Source of the DNA: Pseudoscleropodium purum
Taxonomy: Eukaryota > Streptophyta > Bryopsida > Hypnales > Brachytheciaceae
Direction of reading: 5' to 3'
DNA: 64,000 bases
NCBI GenBank assembly: GCA_963969395.1
Contig: OZ017799.1
Span: 8,186,501 to 8,250,500 of the forward strand
This document shows, piece by piece, positions 50,601-62,860 of this stretch; the stretch's first letter is position 1, and each line of letters begins with the position of its first letter. Under the pieces are notes generated by a model. It was not told where the DNA came from and did not search any database. It saw only the letters and a list, made by a program, of their open reading frames with translations. The position numbers and the translations under genes are program-made.

Positions 50601-51275
50601 CGAATATGACCATTTCGAAGCTCAGAAATGAGAGAAAGTAGTAAGGTTAGTCACATGGTATAATTGACTTACTAGTGGTGTAAAACAACCGATCACCACG
50701 AACTTCAACGTTCTAGTGCCCATGAACGGAGCAAAGAACACATAGAATGAGAAGGCCAGCGTACAGAAGACTGCAATTGCCACTGTCTGCACCACACAAA
50801 CGCAAATTCCTCTCAAATTACCGTTGTCATTTGCATAGAATGTTAAATGATTACCCCTGCAAGCCGAAGTCCCGTACCATCTCTACCAGATTGCACTGAA
50901 TAGACCACTTCCCGTGAGAAAACGGATGGTACTACCACTTGGAATACACTGAAAAGTTGAATTGGAGCAAGGGAAGCGTCTCAAAGACCTAATTGAATAC
51001 TACGTAATTCAAGGATCCTACCGCTCATTTCCGATCAATGGCTACACTGGACTCGACCGTTAGGGCAACAGTACTTCTTCCTGTCTGACGAAGAAATTGA
51101 AACCTAAATCCTGCACCCTGCGTACACCCCCACCACTCCGGCAGACGCTACTTTGCTTCCCATCTACTCAATCTCGCCAGTGATTGACTTCGTCAAATCT
51201 GCAATGAACCCAAAAAAATTTAAAAGCACTTGCCTGCAGAGGATGAAACGGAGGGTGCCAGCCATGACTTCGCAT
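44663..51275 (-). CDS. Protein S-acyltransferase, DHHC type (11 exons)
   Basis: Minus-strand exons: 51234-51275, 50673-50786, 50105-50416, 49411-49479, 49186-49257, 48909-49037, 47576-47656, 47225-47416, 46467-46695, 45660-46262, 44663-44988. They total 722 residues with continuous phase. The start [14 protein letters not shown] matches the plant family's RxHGWxxPxHPLQ beginning. Two transmembrane helices (about 15-70) are followed by the cysteine-rich domain YCSICDAD and [12 protein letters not shown] (active DHHC at 175-178, then WLNNCVG), two more helices ([27 protein letters not shown]) and [12 protein letters not shown] in place of the TTxE motif. A 360-residue, serine-rich, probably disordered tail follows, as in the PAT18-22 group. 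It transfers palmitate to cysteines of membrane proteins, in Golgi or plasma membrane. The first intron starts with GC. Confidence 0.9.
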
Positions 51276-52564
51276 TGTGCGCTCCTCCACCCCACTAAGT
51301 GAAGCAAGACGCCTCCTCCCTCAAACACTACTTGCGATGGCCAACATGGATCATGTGCATGAATTCAAGCTACCAAACTACTTGATTCTTCTTCCTTCCG
51401 CAAACACACAATTACCACCAAGTCTCCAACATCGCAATAAAATCCATACAGCACAAACCATCCAAGTTACGAAACCTCGACACCCACACGTCCTACCAGT
51501 GGGGGCAGGAGATTAATTCAAACCGTCCCACACAGTGATTAATCCACCTCGTGGACCACATTGGAATCAGTCCAAACTCTCAATCAAGTCCACAAAAGCT
51601 CTCGTTGATCGAAAATTACAACGAGCGCAGACAGTCGTCTGTATCGATCAACGAGCTTCAGGAGCCTCTATCGATCAACGATCCGGCACCATATCCACGG
51701 CCCTCTCTGTCCATCCTCGAAGCTGCTCTCAGAACTAGCTCGTCGTCCCGACAGTAGTACTAGAGCGCGTCACTCCCACAAAGCTAGGAGAAGAAGGACT
51801 AGTCGTCTTCCAAGGAGCAATCACTCTGGACGGAGCTGAGCTGAGTCTCTCAATCTGAAAAATCCTCCCTTGCGAATTCCTTGCAAATTACGTGTCTTGT
51901 GATGGGCGGTGCTGGTGGGCATGGAAGGGGTCAGTAATAAGAAACGCTGGGTGTACAGGTACAGGTACAATACCATTGAAGGAGAGGTCCGTTCAAAAAG
52001 GCAAATCCGTTCCCCCATATGAGCGCTGCAGTGCACGAATATAGATCTTTCGGCTATCTCGGGACACAACGGTCTACCTTAGACTCTGGACCTCTGGAGA
52101 CTTAAGGCAAGCTCTCCCCTTGGCTGCCTCTCTGCACGTGGGGCCGCCTTAGCAGGTTAACAGCAGTACAGTGGTACTACTCCCCTACTAATAACTTCAT
52201 GCCTTTATTCTTTCTTTTCTCCTTTGGTACGGAATAATCATGTACCGTATTTTTACATTTTATTGCTTTACCAGCTGGGGGATCTAGGAAAGGTAGTGAC
52301 TTTTTTTAAATTGGCTCTGGAGTATTGGCTGGGATGCATCGGAAGAAGAAGTCACACTGTGGATCTGTCCTACTACCCTACGTGAAGGTCAGATTCGGCA
52401 TAAATTAAGTCAATTTTGGATTTTGAAAAGTGCCACATGGCATCTTGTGAATGGGGTGGGAGGTGATGTGGATCCCCTGAGAATTTGACATGGAATTTCA
52501 ATTTCAGCACTTGAGTATTGGATCAGACCTTTACATATGGTAAAGCATGTTACAAAAGGAACTT

Positions 52565-52700
52565 ACATAAAGTTATTGCTTTTTACAAGGTTAGGGAAGA
52601 ACATTTTGCACCTGCAATGTTTGTGAAAATTCTACAACGTGATATACATACAATAGTAGGTACAAATATTCCTTCCTTGTAAAAAGCGATAACTTTATGC
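52565..52700. repeat. Long hairpin, candidate MITE or small-RNA precursor
   Basis: The 26-base arms at 52565-52590 and 52675-52700 match inverted with about two mismatches (core AAAGTTATxGCTTTTTACAA). The stem continues inwards with bulges for another 20-25 bases, leaving a loop of about 35 bases. Confidence 0.6.
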
Positions 52701-53939
52701 AAGACCATATGTAAGTTCATTTTGAACTATGCACTCCTGTATTGGAATAGACAAGTGTACCTTGAGAAAGTTTGAATTACTACTTTTTGGTAATTGCACC
52801 TCATTATGACTCCCTTTCTTTATAGACTCTTGTCCAAAAATGTACTATCTTCATTTGTGAGAACTCCTAGAATCACTTTTAGATACTTTTATTTTCAATA
52901 GTTTTGAAATTCGTAGTTTATTCATACATGGGTTAATAAATGCAAAAGAAGGGAATCAAGAATCTTCTTTTGACTTTCTAGAAGATCCAACAAGAAAATA
53001 TCTTGTTTTATAATAGAAAACAATGATCAATTGTTTATTTTGACACATTTAGATGTAATTGTTCTACTCAAAAAGCTAATGAGTGCTATAAAGACAAAGC
53101 CTCTCATATTGTAGCAACTTGTTTCATTTATTTTAGATAGTGCAAAAAGCAACCATTGCTAGAAGCAACCTTAAATAGAATTTTTTGGATTCTTGAATCT
53201 AGATCATCTTGAATTATTTATTTAGCCAAAAATATAAACATTCATCCAAAAGAAAAATCTACCATCATAGAATTGGGTACACTTTTAGTAAATTCATTCC
53301 CTAAGAAAAAGAAGATCAATTGTCAATTATTCCCTTCAAAAAATATTTCATACTTTAGACCAAATTTCCATTTAGAAAAAAATGTCTAACAAACTATGCT
53401 TCTTAAGACATGAATGCTAGGTAGATTCATTGTCCATGGAGTTTTTGTTCATCTGTTTTGAGGAGAACAAAAAACAATCATCATTAATTAGAGTGATGAA
53501 GCTATTTACATCAATGGTCATTGATGAAACATGCAAGATATGAATGAAAATTCATGGATTTATCCACAATTGTAGGCATGTATTTCAAAAAGAATGGCAT
53601 TGTAGTCTTGTAAGTAGTATAATAGCTAAGAGCTCTTATTTCTATAAATAGAATTTATCATGGATTAGATTCAGGTCTTGATTGAGAGTCTATATGGTCT
53701 TCATACTTTGTATAAAACAAGAGATCATTGGGTACAATGAGATTGGGTTGTTGGAAAGTGAAGTGGCATCCAAAATCTAAAGAAGCATCTTCATATCAAA
53801 AAATATTAAATGTAGCTTAAATTATGAATGAAAAGAAATCCCACAAGGCAACAATGCTAGTATATGAGCATGAAAATGCAAGTATGTGAGTTTTGATCAT
53901 ATATAAATAGATATAAAACAACCATTGAAGGTGTTTATA

Positions 53940-54030
53940 ATATATACACCTATAATATAGGTACCTATATTATAATTACACTATAATTATGGAATTTTTT
54001 TTATAATATAGACATCTATAATATAGGTGT
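53940..54030. repeat. AT-rich palindrome cluster
   Basis: A perfect 24-bp palindrome, centred on GGTACC, lies at 53951-53974. The flanking string with TACACCTATAATATAGG is echoed at about 54003-54026 as CTATAATATAGGTGTATAG, so the block can fold in more than one way. Confidence 0.6.
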
Positions 54031-55396
54031 ATAGTCAACTAGGCTCAAGTGTGCTCATGCTATTAGGCTCATATAATAGCAACTTTCTTCCATAAGTCAT
54101 GCATTAGTTTGCTACTAATACTAATCCATTTCTAGAGGGGTTTCTTTTCCAAAAGTAGAACTACAATACAAATAAAAGCCTTGACTTATGAAGAAAAAGA
54201 AAATAAGGAATTGAAAAGTTTTCTTTTTTTCTTTTACAATTGTCACCCCATGTATCCAAGGTCTTCTTGCCACTTTCGTATGTTTGAAATAGCCATTAGT
54301 CAACAATTATAATGAGTAAACTCTAATAAATAAACATTTTTGTAGATGAAATGTAGTTAACCCCTAAATGACTAAGAAGCCTATATTGGGCTTTGTCATT
54401 TTCTAGGCAAGCCTTTGTAACCTCTAAAATACCAAGGCCTTTTTCCATCAAAAAACACTCAAAACTATCATTTCTATTGCCAAAACTTCTTAAAACTTTT
54501 AAAACTTTGTTTGTTTTGCATATTTAACTATAGGATCTTGTACTTAACTAGTATGATATTGCATCATAGAAAGAATCTTAGAAACTTTCATAATGTAGAT
54601 CACAAGATATTTGTATTTAAAGTGAAGATTTTTTTTCTAGGCTTCATATAGAGAAGGCGAACAAGCATATTTCATTGTTACAAGAGCAATTGACAAAAGA
54701 TGTAGTGTTAAATGCTATAAACAACAAAATTGATCTTGCATCTACCACAAACCTAGTTGTTGTCTCTATGCTTGTGCATTTAAGAGGGCTTACACCTAGA
54801 TGTCCCCACTTAGCATTGACTCATTAAATTGACTAGTTTGCATTGGTATTGGATAAATGAAAGCAGAAAAGAAATATATGAGGACAAAGGCCTTCTACTA
54901 GATACAAACATCAATAAAGAAGATAATAGTCATGTTAAAGTTTCATTTCAGAATGTAGTGAAATAAAGAGTCGCATTGTCACTTCCAGTTTTGGGGGGCC
55001 TTTTATTGCAATTGACTAACTATGTGATACTTAAATATTTTTTAGTAATCCTCTATTGGGTCTTCATTTGTCATTTCAAAACCGATAGCACGAGCTCTTT
55101 TGGTTTGATTGACATTACTAGAAATGCACAAACAAAACAACAGAAATTTAACTGATTTATATTATTTGGGGCAATAGAATGACCATTTTGTAACTTTCTG
55201 TGAAAATCAACATAATGGCAAATTATTTCTGTTGATTTGGATAGTGCAATGATCAAATTAACAAGTTTTGTTAAATTTGAAATTTTTTAAGAATCTTTTT
55301 AGAATATTTGAAAATCTAAATATAATGATTTAAAAAAAAATTAATCATGTAAAATTCAGTCTATTTTCAATTCAACAAATTTTGGAGTCTATTCTC

Positions 55397-55703
55397 GCAT
55401 AGTAGAATAAACAATTTCAAAAAACATAGAACTAAGAAAAGTTGTAAATTTAAGATACCTTTCACCACCCAAAATCCGTTTGTGATTTTGATCCTCCAAT
55501 CAAAGTTATAGACAAAAATCAAAGAGGGATAGTTAGGAACATTTATTTTGACATTTTCAAACATTCTCTCTGATTTTTGTTCATAATTTTTTATTGGAGA
55601 TTCAAAATCACAAACAAATTTTTGGAGGTGAAAATTAACTTGAATTTACAACTTTTCTTAGTTCCAAGTTTTTGAAAAAATGTGTCCTTTTATGACTAAA
55701 TGA
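55397..55703. mobile_element. Foldback element related to 26117-26826
   Basis: Arms at about 55418-55540 and 55562-55684 are inverted copies sharing GAACTAAGAAAAGTTGTAAA and GTTTGTGATTTTGA. The ends resemble the TAGTAGAAT end of the foldback at 26117. It sits wholly inside the CACTA/Harbinger-like element and may be its natural interior. Confidence 0.6.
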
Positions 55704-55779
55704 CCTTTGAAGTCCACTACAAATACAAAACACATGAAAAATCAATGTAAAGCTAAATATATAAAATTCTAGTTCTTGC

Positions 55780-55920
55780 GTGGTCACTTAAGTATTTGGG
55801 TGGTTTAGTAGTTGGAATTTTAGACCTCCATATATGACGTCCAAGGTTCAAATCCTTTTGGAGGCACCCACCCGCGTGACGGGCTGCCTAGGTGACTCTA
55901 CCTAAGCAAAATTTTTTTAA
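55780..55920 (+). mobile_element. tRNA-derived SINE
   Basis: An A box (TGGTTTAGTAGTTGG, 55801-55815) and a B box (GGTTCAAATCC, 55845-55855) have tRNA-like spacing. They are followed by GAGGCACCCACCCGCG and a T/A-rich tail. The flanks do not close into an acceptor stem, so it is a SINE head, not a working tRNA. Exact ends and target duplication are not resolved. Confidence 0.6.
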
Positions 55921-56109
55921 TTTTAAATGGACACTACCTAAAAAAAGTTTATAATTTAATTTAGTTTAATTTTTATTTGTCTAAAACAACAAAAAAAATC
56001 AACAAATTTTAGTTTGATTTTGTCCAAAACAACACCTCTAAAATGATTGAATCATTCAACAAATTTGAGTTGAAATTTTGTTGTTTTGGTTATGAATTTT
56101 CTAGTAGTG

Positions 56110-56856
56110 TGAGAAATGTAAGTTATTACTTACTATTATACAATTATCTACATATAAGGCCAAAATAACAAAATATTAATGTACTTATTTTAAAATATAT
56201 AAATGTTGATATCAATAATTTCCCAAATAAATCCATTTGCAATAAAATATTCATCAATGAATACATTTATACTACATGTGTACAAATTGCTTTAATCCTT
56301 ATTTAAATTTGACTAATTTGGAAGCCATAAATTTGTATTTTGAATTAATAAATCCTTCAAATTGTACCATATATATATGTTCAAGAATATAATTGTGAAG
56401 GAATGTACTCTTTACATCCATTTGAGGGACATGAAGATCGTAAATGGAAGCTTAAGGATTATATTAAGGAATGTAGTCTTTACATCTGGATGACTTTAAC
56501 CACTACTGAAAAAGTCTCATCATAGTCAAGCCCTTTTTTTTTTTAAATATCATGAACTATTAATCTTGCTTTGTTTCAAATATATAATTACACTATGTGC
56601 TTTATATTTTCTTTTTAACATCTATTAAGTAAAACTAACTATTGATTGTCCTAGAGGTAAGTCTACTATTATCCATATTTTATTTTTTCATATGGAATTG
56701 TATTCTTTATCCAACGCCTCTTTTCATTTTTTAGCATCAATGCTATTCAAAACATCATAAATAGTAGTTACAAGTAGTGCTTCTGGGTCTTGTAGTAGGA
56801 ATGGATAATTTTCTAAATATTTTGGATATAAAACATAATATATATATTTGGTAATT
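56110..56856. other. AT-rich intergenic DNA, no gene seen
   Basis: Short repeats of an AGGAATGTA-CTTTACATC theme occur near 56400 and 56470. No coding region is supported. Confidence 0.4.
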
Positions 56857-58865
56857 TGTGAGCCCCAAGGATGTCACTTGGGACTTATAGTCTACATTTA
56901 GTCGTTTTTTGTTCATTTCTATGAGTAAATTATGGTCAAAATGGCCATTTGAGTGACCTTATAAGAAATTGGAATAAAACCATATGTAATAGGGTTAATA
57001 CACCGTGAGCATTGAAAATGCTCTAAACATGCTCTTTGTGAATTCTAAGTATTTAGAAAAGGTGTTTAAGTGTCAAATTATGGATTGGGAGCAATCCCAA
57101 TTCTGGTCAATACACAAGGACAAAACACTTAGTTAGATGCTACATGGAGTTTTAATAGTGAAGGTGCATGCAACAAAAATTGGCTAAAATCAATAAAATT
57201 GGAGTTACTCTAGCTTTTCTAGTAACTTAGAATCCCACAGTAAAAGATTAATTGGAAATCACGGTACAAAGTGAAAAGTGGAAATTAGCCATTACGTACG
57301 ACCTTATAGGTCAAAATTCATGGAAACTATAAGTAGGCGATTGCTACAAGAAGAAAGGTGTTTCTAGCTTTGAAACATGCTAGGAGCGTAACGGTGAAGC
57401 TAAATCATCAAGATTCCCTAGTACAGGAATGATTTCTTTTTGGAGGAAATAAAATCACGAAAGAAGGAATTATTTCTCCTAGTCAAAGTGCAAATTGAAC
57501 CCGAAAATTTGCACAAAGTATTTGGAGACTTTGTAGAGGTTGCTCAAAAAGTTTCGTAATTTTTTGAATTATGGAACATGACTCCATGGAAAGACAACCA
57601 AAATCATTAAGATTGGAAAGATTAAGAATGGTGATGATAAAATCCCACTAAAAATTAGGATAGTGTGTTTTAGTCTAAATAAGAGCATAATCAAATTTCA
57701 CAACATTCCAATAGTGATAACTACCCAAACCGATAGTGCTAATGAATTTTAACGAAATTCAAAAAATATTCTATAGTTGACCAGCAAACTACGATCATAC
57801 GAAAGCCAAATTAAGTCATCTTGAACTCTTTCCTACATTCTTGGACCTTTCAAACGATCGTAGCTAGTCAAAATTAGCAAAAATCACAAACTCCAAAAGT
57901 TAGCTTATTCACCTTCTTCACTAAGTTGGGAAACATTGTCTTTTGTGAGAATTTTGACTTGGAAGTTATGGGTTGAAGGTACTTGAGCTAAAAAGAATCT
58001 TTTGAAGCCAATGGCACAGTCTGTTTTTCAATTGGAGTTTTTCTCCAAAAGTTATAGGATATACAATAGTAGGGTAGAATTATGCATAATAATTATGGAT
58101 TTTAGTGGATTTTAGTGAATTTTAGTTTATTTAGGTAGTTTTTAACGTAAAAGGAGGTAAATGAGAGCCCTAAAAATATATAAAAGGACTCCCATTGACT
58201 CCCTTTGTACCCCTTTTGATTGTTTTGTGTCTTTGGTTGTTCAAGACTAATTCTCTCTAGTGGTTTGAGACCCACCAACACAAAGCTTTCATTTTGTATT
58301 GCATTATAGGCCATACGAGGCCACATTGTTAAGGAAGTTTGGGAATTATCCAAACTCTTAGTTTCTCCTTGCAAATTGAGACTCTTTTGTGTTTTGAGCC
58401 ATTTCAAAGCACGTGGGAGTCCCTTTGAAACACTTGTTAATGTTTATGTTTTAAGCCATTGTTGAAGTTTTATACGAATTCCTAGTGTTGGTTGTTTGAG
58501 TCACTAACCATTCTCTACCAAAATCTTAGAGTGGTATCTCACAAATTGTTATAGAAATCCTCCGTGGAATTGTACGTGGAGAATACGTGGTCCAAGTATT
58601 GTTTTTTTTGTTCATTTAGAAACACTTGGATGAATTCCAAGGTTCCCAATCCCGTACTATGTCATTTATACGTCAAACTTTGTTGTCTTGTGGAGCTTAA
58701 TAGCCATACGGCAAAGCTTCAGTCTTAAATCAAACTTTGTACAAAAAACATCATTGTTGTGTGTATTGTTTTTAGAAAATTGGAAGTAGAAACCTTACTC
58801 TTACATATCCAATTTTATTTGGATTAAGGGGTCTCCTAAAAGAGATCCAAAAGTGTGGCTAAGCA
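56857..58865 (+). mobile_element. LTR-like repeat, copy C (best preserved, 2.0 kb)
   Basis: Starts TGTGAGCCCCAAGG, a common plant LTR beginning, and ends near GTGTGGCTAAGCA. The reverse complement aligns with copies A and B over nearly the full length. A TATA box lies about 1.3 kb in. No 5-bp target duplication or primer-binding site was seen at the presumed right end, so the right boundary is tentative. Confidence 0.65.
58177..58187 (+). promoter_or_regulatory. TATA box of LTR-like copy C
   Basis: TATATAAAAGG, conserved in inverted orientation in copy A (883-893). It would define U3 upstream and place R/U5 in the next 680 bases, which supports the LTR reading and the plus orientation. Confidence 0.5.
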
Positions 58866-59450
58866 ACGACCATATTTTGATTCTTAGACAACCAATTAAG
58901 TTAACATCCCTTGTGAAAACTAGTTAAGGACCCTCAATAGAGATCCAGCTAGTAGCTTCCCATTAAGAGGGGCAATCACGGAGACGCCCCTTTCATTTGG
59001 TAAGGCCCTAACCATTGAATAGTTTGATAAGGATAGGCTTTGAATAAAAAATTTATTTTGATTTTTTTTTAAATCATTGAGAAGTTGATTGGTAGCTCTC
59101 CATTGAGAGCATCATCCAAGGAAGATGGCCAATACCAGCGTTTAAATTTCCCCTTTACTCAATCAAAAGGTCCAAAGAATGAAATTAGTCAAGTTAGTTA
59201 GTTTTCTTTTTGTTAATAGGCAATCGGTTAGAAGGGCCGTTGCATATTAAAATTTGATTTACTAAATAGAACCAGTTAGATTTCCCTTTGAAAAAAAGGT
59301 CTAGGGAAGCTCACTTAACTCCAAAAGAATTCAGCCAAAGGATTTCCCATTTAGACAGAATCTCCATTTAGAGGTCAGTCCCAATAGAGATGTGTAGTTA
59401 AGACAATTTACTTTTTAGTTAAATTTTGTTGTTTTGAGTGTGAAACCGGT
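58866..59450. repeat. Degenerate repeats downstream of LTR-like copy C
   Basis: Recurring themes such as CCATTAAGAGG or CCATTGAGAG, CAACCAATTAAG and AATAGAGATC appear several times at irregular spacing and resemble the 82-bp array at the right end of the window. This looks like a decayed tandem array on the U5 side of the LTR. Confidence 0.4.
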
Positions 59451-62400
59451 TGAATGTTTAAGATTTTTGAAAATTAGGTGTGAATGTGGTGACATTTGAA
59501 GTTAAAATGCAAAAAGATTTTTTGGCTTGAGTGGTTGTGAATTTTTACGGGTTTTTCCCAAGAGATTGGAAGGGGTGTTTGAGGAAGGATCATGATAAAT
59601 AGCTTCTTTTTTTCTCATCTCTCTCTCTCTCTTTTAATTTCTCTTGTATTCGTGATGTAAGGCCGCGTTTTTGGTATAAAATTGTAAATTCATAATTATC
59701 ATTTTTTTAAGTTGTCTTCTTCACTTAAGTGATAGGGTTTGTTGCTTAAAACATAAAGGTGAATTGGGATGTTACATTGCCGTGAGCATTTTATTAAGAA
59801 GAATCTCTTTACGAGAATTTTATTGTACTTCAATTAGATTTTGTCTATCGGTTATATATTTTATCTTTTAAGAGAATTTTTTTCTATAAATGTTTAAAGC
59901 AAGATTTAAAGAAAAGAAGAGCAAAATATTAAGTTAGTGATTGACTTAATAATTCCGGTGATTAGAAATTATTTGCTAACGAAGAATTGGTTTGTAATTG
60001 AATGATCCAAAGATTGGATTGTATTTGAAATTTGATGATTAACCAGTGAGTGGTAATCATTTTCATTTAAAGAATTGGAAAATCTTTCTATCACGAATTG
60101 ACATGTATGTTTGAAACAAAGTTAAGGATTGAGATTAATTTTAAGTTAGAAAATGAGTTACATTTCTAGCAAGTAGAAATTATTGAACAATTATAAATAA
60201 TTGATGTACATTCTAAATATTGAATGATTATTCATATGTGAAATAAATGGTATTTCAATTGAAGTCATGAGCACGTGATTGAATGTTTGAATGTGTATTT
60301 AAAATTCTTTCATTAGAATTTGTTTGTAGTTGTACAAAATTAAGTAAGTATAATTTAGAATTAGTATTACATTGGAACAAAGAAAAGCTTCAAGATATCG
60401 GGGCGATGCAAATGGAGAAAACTTAAAGCTAAAAACAGAAAGATTTGTAATTGGATAAAGACCGGAGCCTTGAAAAGGAAAAAATTTGAAATTCTTTAAA
60501 TAATTTAACAAAGCAAATTCTACATCCTTCAAGGGAAATTTTAGAATGCTTGAAGCATATATGTATCAATGTGTTTGCTCAAAGCGATGTCCTCGGTTGT
60601 GTTCAATCCCTAAAAAGGGTGTGCATTATATTTACTCAAAGTAATTGAGTCACTAGCAGTCAAAGTATCTTAGATGTTGAAATTATAATTGGAACAAATA
60701 ATTAATGAATTCTCGGTTTAACCAAATTTTCGAAGTTTGAATATATATTGCGGGATGCAGATTGCAAATGAATATATTTGTAATATATTTTAGTGAATTC
60801 AAAGTATGAGATTTGTGGATATAGGTTCCTCTAATTTATATCCTAGATTTATATTTTATTCTAAAATAAGACCGAGACGGACTTAGTGGTTAGAAATTTT
60901 TATTTATAATCAGAAAGAGATTAGAGAGAGAATTCTTTCCCACTCCTAAATAAAAGATGAATTATACCTAATACTCTAATACATTGTGATTAACAACACA
61001 ATTTATCTACAAAGTGACATTAGCTAACTAAAACACTCAGTTAATTTGAGTTTTCCCTAAAATAAACCTTTACGGAATTGCCTTGGGTTTATCTTAGAAA
61101 AATTGTACTACAAGATGAGACATAATAAGTTTGATTTTAATTTTAAAATCATCACAATTAATTCTAGTAAGAGAAGCTTCTCACCAAGAGGGTTAACCTA
61201 GAGGAATTAATACAAACAAAATAAGTTTACCTATCTTAAAAATTTGAGAAAGATAACCCAAATTGGGTAGGTTTTCCCGAGAGAGGTTAACCTTTTAGCA
61301 TACCAAATCATAGAGAAGCCTAAAAGTATTGAGAAGAGATGTTCAATTAGAAGGTTCTTTATCAAACACAACAAAACTGGAGGATGCAAAAATACCGTTT
61401 GATCTTCTTGTCATTTTTCACTACAAACGAAGATAAAAATAATTTTTGTGAACCGGTACATGGATTCAGAGATTATAACGTTTGACTAGTTTGAGAAAGG
61501 CATTGACTAAGACGGGCAGTGTTGATGTCCTTTTCTCTTTTACATGTTTTATGCACATGCGCGGTCACAAAAAAATAAAAATTTTATATGGATTGTAGCA
61601 AATTCAATGCACTATCGCACTACAATCATATAGCATGCAGGAAATGCAACATTTTCTAACTCAAGGGTTTGTAAAATCATTCATTTCGAGGGAGTTGAAC
61701 ATCAATGCAACAACGGGAAGATGAGTGGTGAGTTGGTAGTAATTTAGAATGATTTATTGGGATTGCTTTTGAGGCTGCCCTAGTAATCATTCCTTCCTTG
61801 CACGGTTATCCCTCGCCAATTAGAACATGGAAGTGTGGACCACAAGCTACTTCGTGATGTCATGGAAATGCTTTGAAAAATTATTACACCTTCGGAGAAT
61901 CGCACGGAAGGAATGCCAAGGATGTGAAAACATATGCATGTAGGATTTTTTGACATAGACTCTTGTCTATGCGACTAGAGTTCTAACTTATATGAAGAGC
62001 ATTTTTAGAGAATATAAATGCAATGACCAAAGTATTGTACACATAATATTGAGCAAACATGCACTTCTTATTACGTGTGAAAATCGAACCACGCAAAATG
62101 TAGCAAATTATATATGGATTGTAGCCTTTCTATTCTTCATGTGAATGCTTTCCCCTTAGCCTGCGACAAGTGTCACTCTATGTAGCCTTGCCTCATACTC
62201 CTCATTTGTGAATGGAGACGTACCATTCTCTTATTTGAATATAAAATGAGCATGAACAATTCATTTCTAATGACGTTGATGCAAGCACAAGTATTGTACA
62301 ACGGAAATTAGCCTCTACCCAGGAACAATAAAAAAACATTAAATTTTAGCTTCCGTTTCTACAGTCTCATCAAAGGGCATGCTTAAATTTCTATATTCAA

Positions 62401-62860
62401 TGGCACCTTAGTACTTTCTCATTTTCAGGAAAAGATTGACGCTAAAATCCGGGGAGTTCTTCTGCAGTCATGGTTCCCAATAGGCACAACTATCAAGGGA
62501 AAAAAACCCGATTGAACCCACCTCCCCTCGGAGATACTAAGCGTTCTTTTTGTACATCATCCATAATATGGACGCCGATCCGCTAAGGGGTTAACCTAGT
62601 AAGGCCTCCCAACTAACCCTAGAGCGCTCTGATGTTCATTTTTTGGACAATGTACAGATTGGAACAGCTTCTGACAACAGAGAATCGACATTTTTCATCT
62701 ACTGATTTTTTGTGGCCGTCGTAGAGGGTTTCAGGTACAATAGTGTTCACGCCATCTGAAGAAGTTGGAGTGATAATTACATAAAAAAAATTTGAAGTGC
62801 TAGATATGAGAGAATTGATGAAATTTTCAAGTACCCTGAGCAATTTTAGTGCTTAGAGGG
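59451..62860. other. Repeat-derived AT-rich DNA, no gene seen
   Basis: A TC microsatellite lies at about 59618-59634. A string containing TATATGGATTGTAGC occurs near 61585 and again near 62110, indicating further dispersed or duplicated sequence. No domain was recognised. Confidence 0.4.

Larger units (their letters stand above)
51276..55112. other. Promoter side of the acyltransferase, then repeat-rich DNA
   Basis: 51276 to about 51900 is the probable leader and promoter of the acyltransferase. Beyond 52300 the sequence is AT-rich, with a hairpin (52565-52700) and an AT palindrome cluster (53940-54030). A segment around 54410-54650 is related to 34290-34780. No gene was recognised. Confidence 0.45.
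55113..56109. mobile_element. CACTA/Harbinger-like element (about 1 kb) with a 3-bp target duplication
   Basis: The left end CATTACTAGAAATGCAC and the inverted right end CTAGTAGTG (reads CACTACTAG) form a terminal repeat that continues with ACCAAAACAACA-like symmetry inwards. The triplet TGA flanks both ends (55110-55112 and 56110-56112). Inside lie a foldback (55397-55703) and a SINE (about 55780-55920). No transposase is present. Confidence 0.7.

Noticed and set aside
55795..55870. A tRNA gene
   Set aside because: The promoter boxes are good, but the flanks do not pair and an A/T tail follows, as in SINEs.
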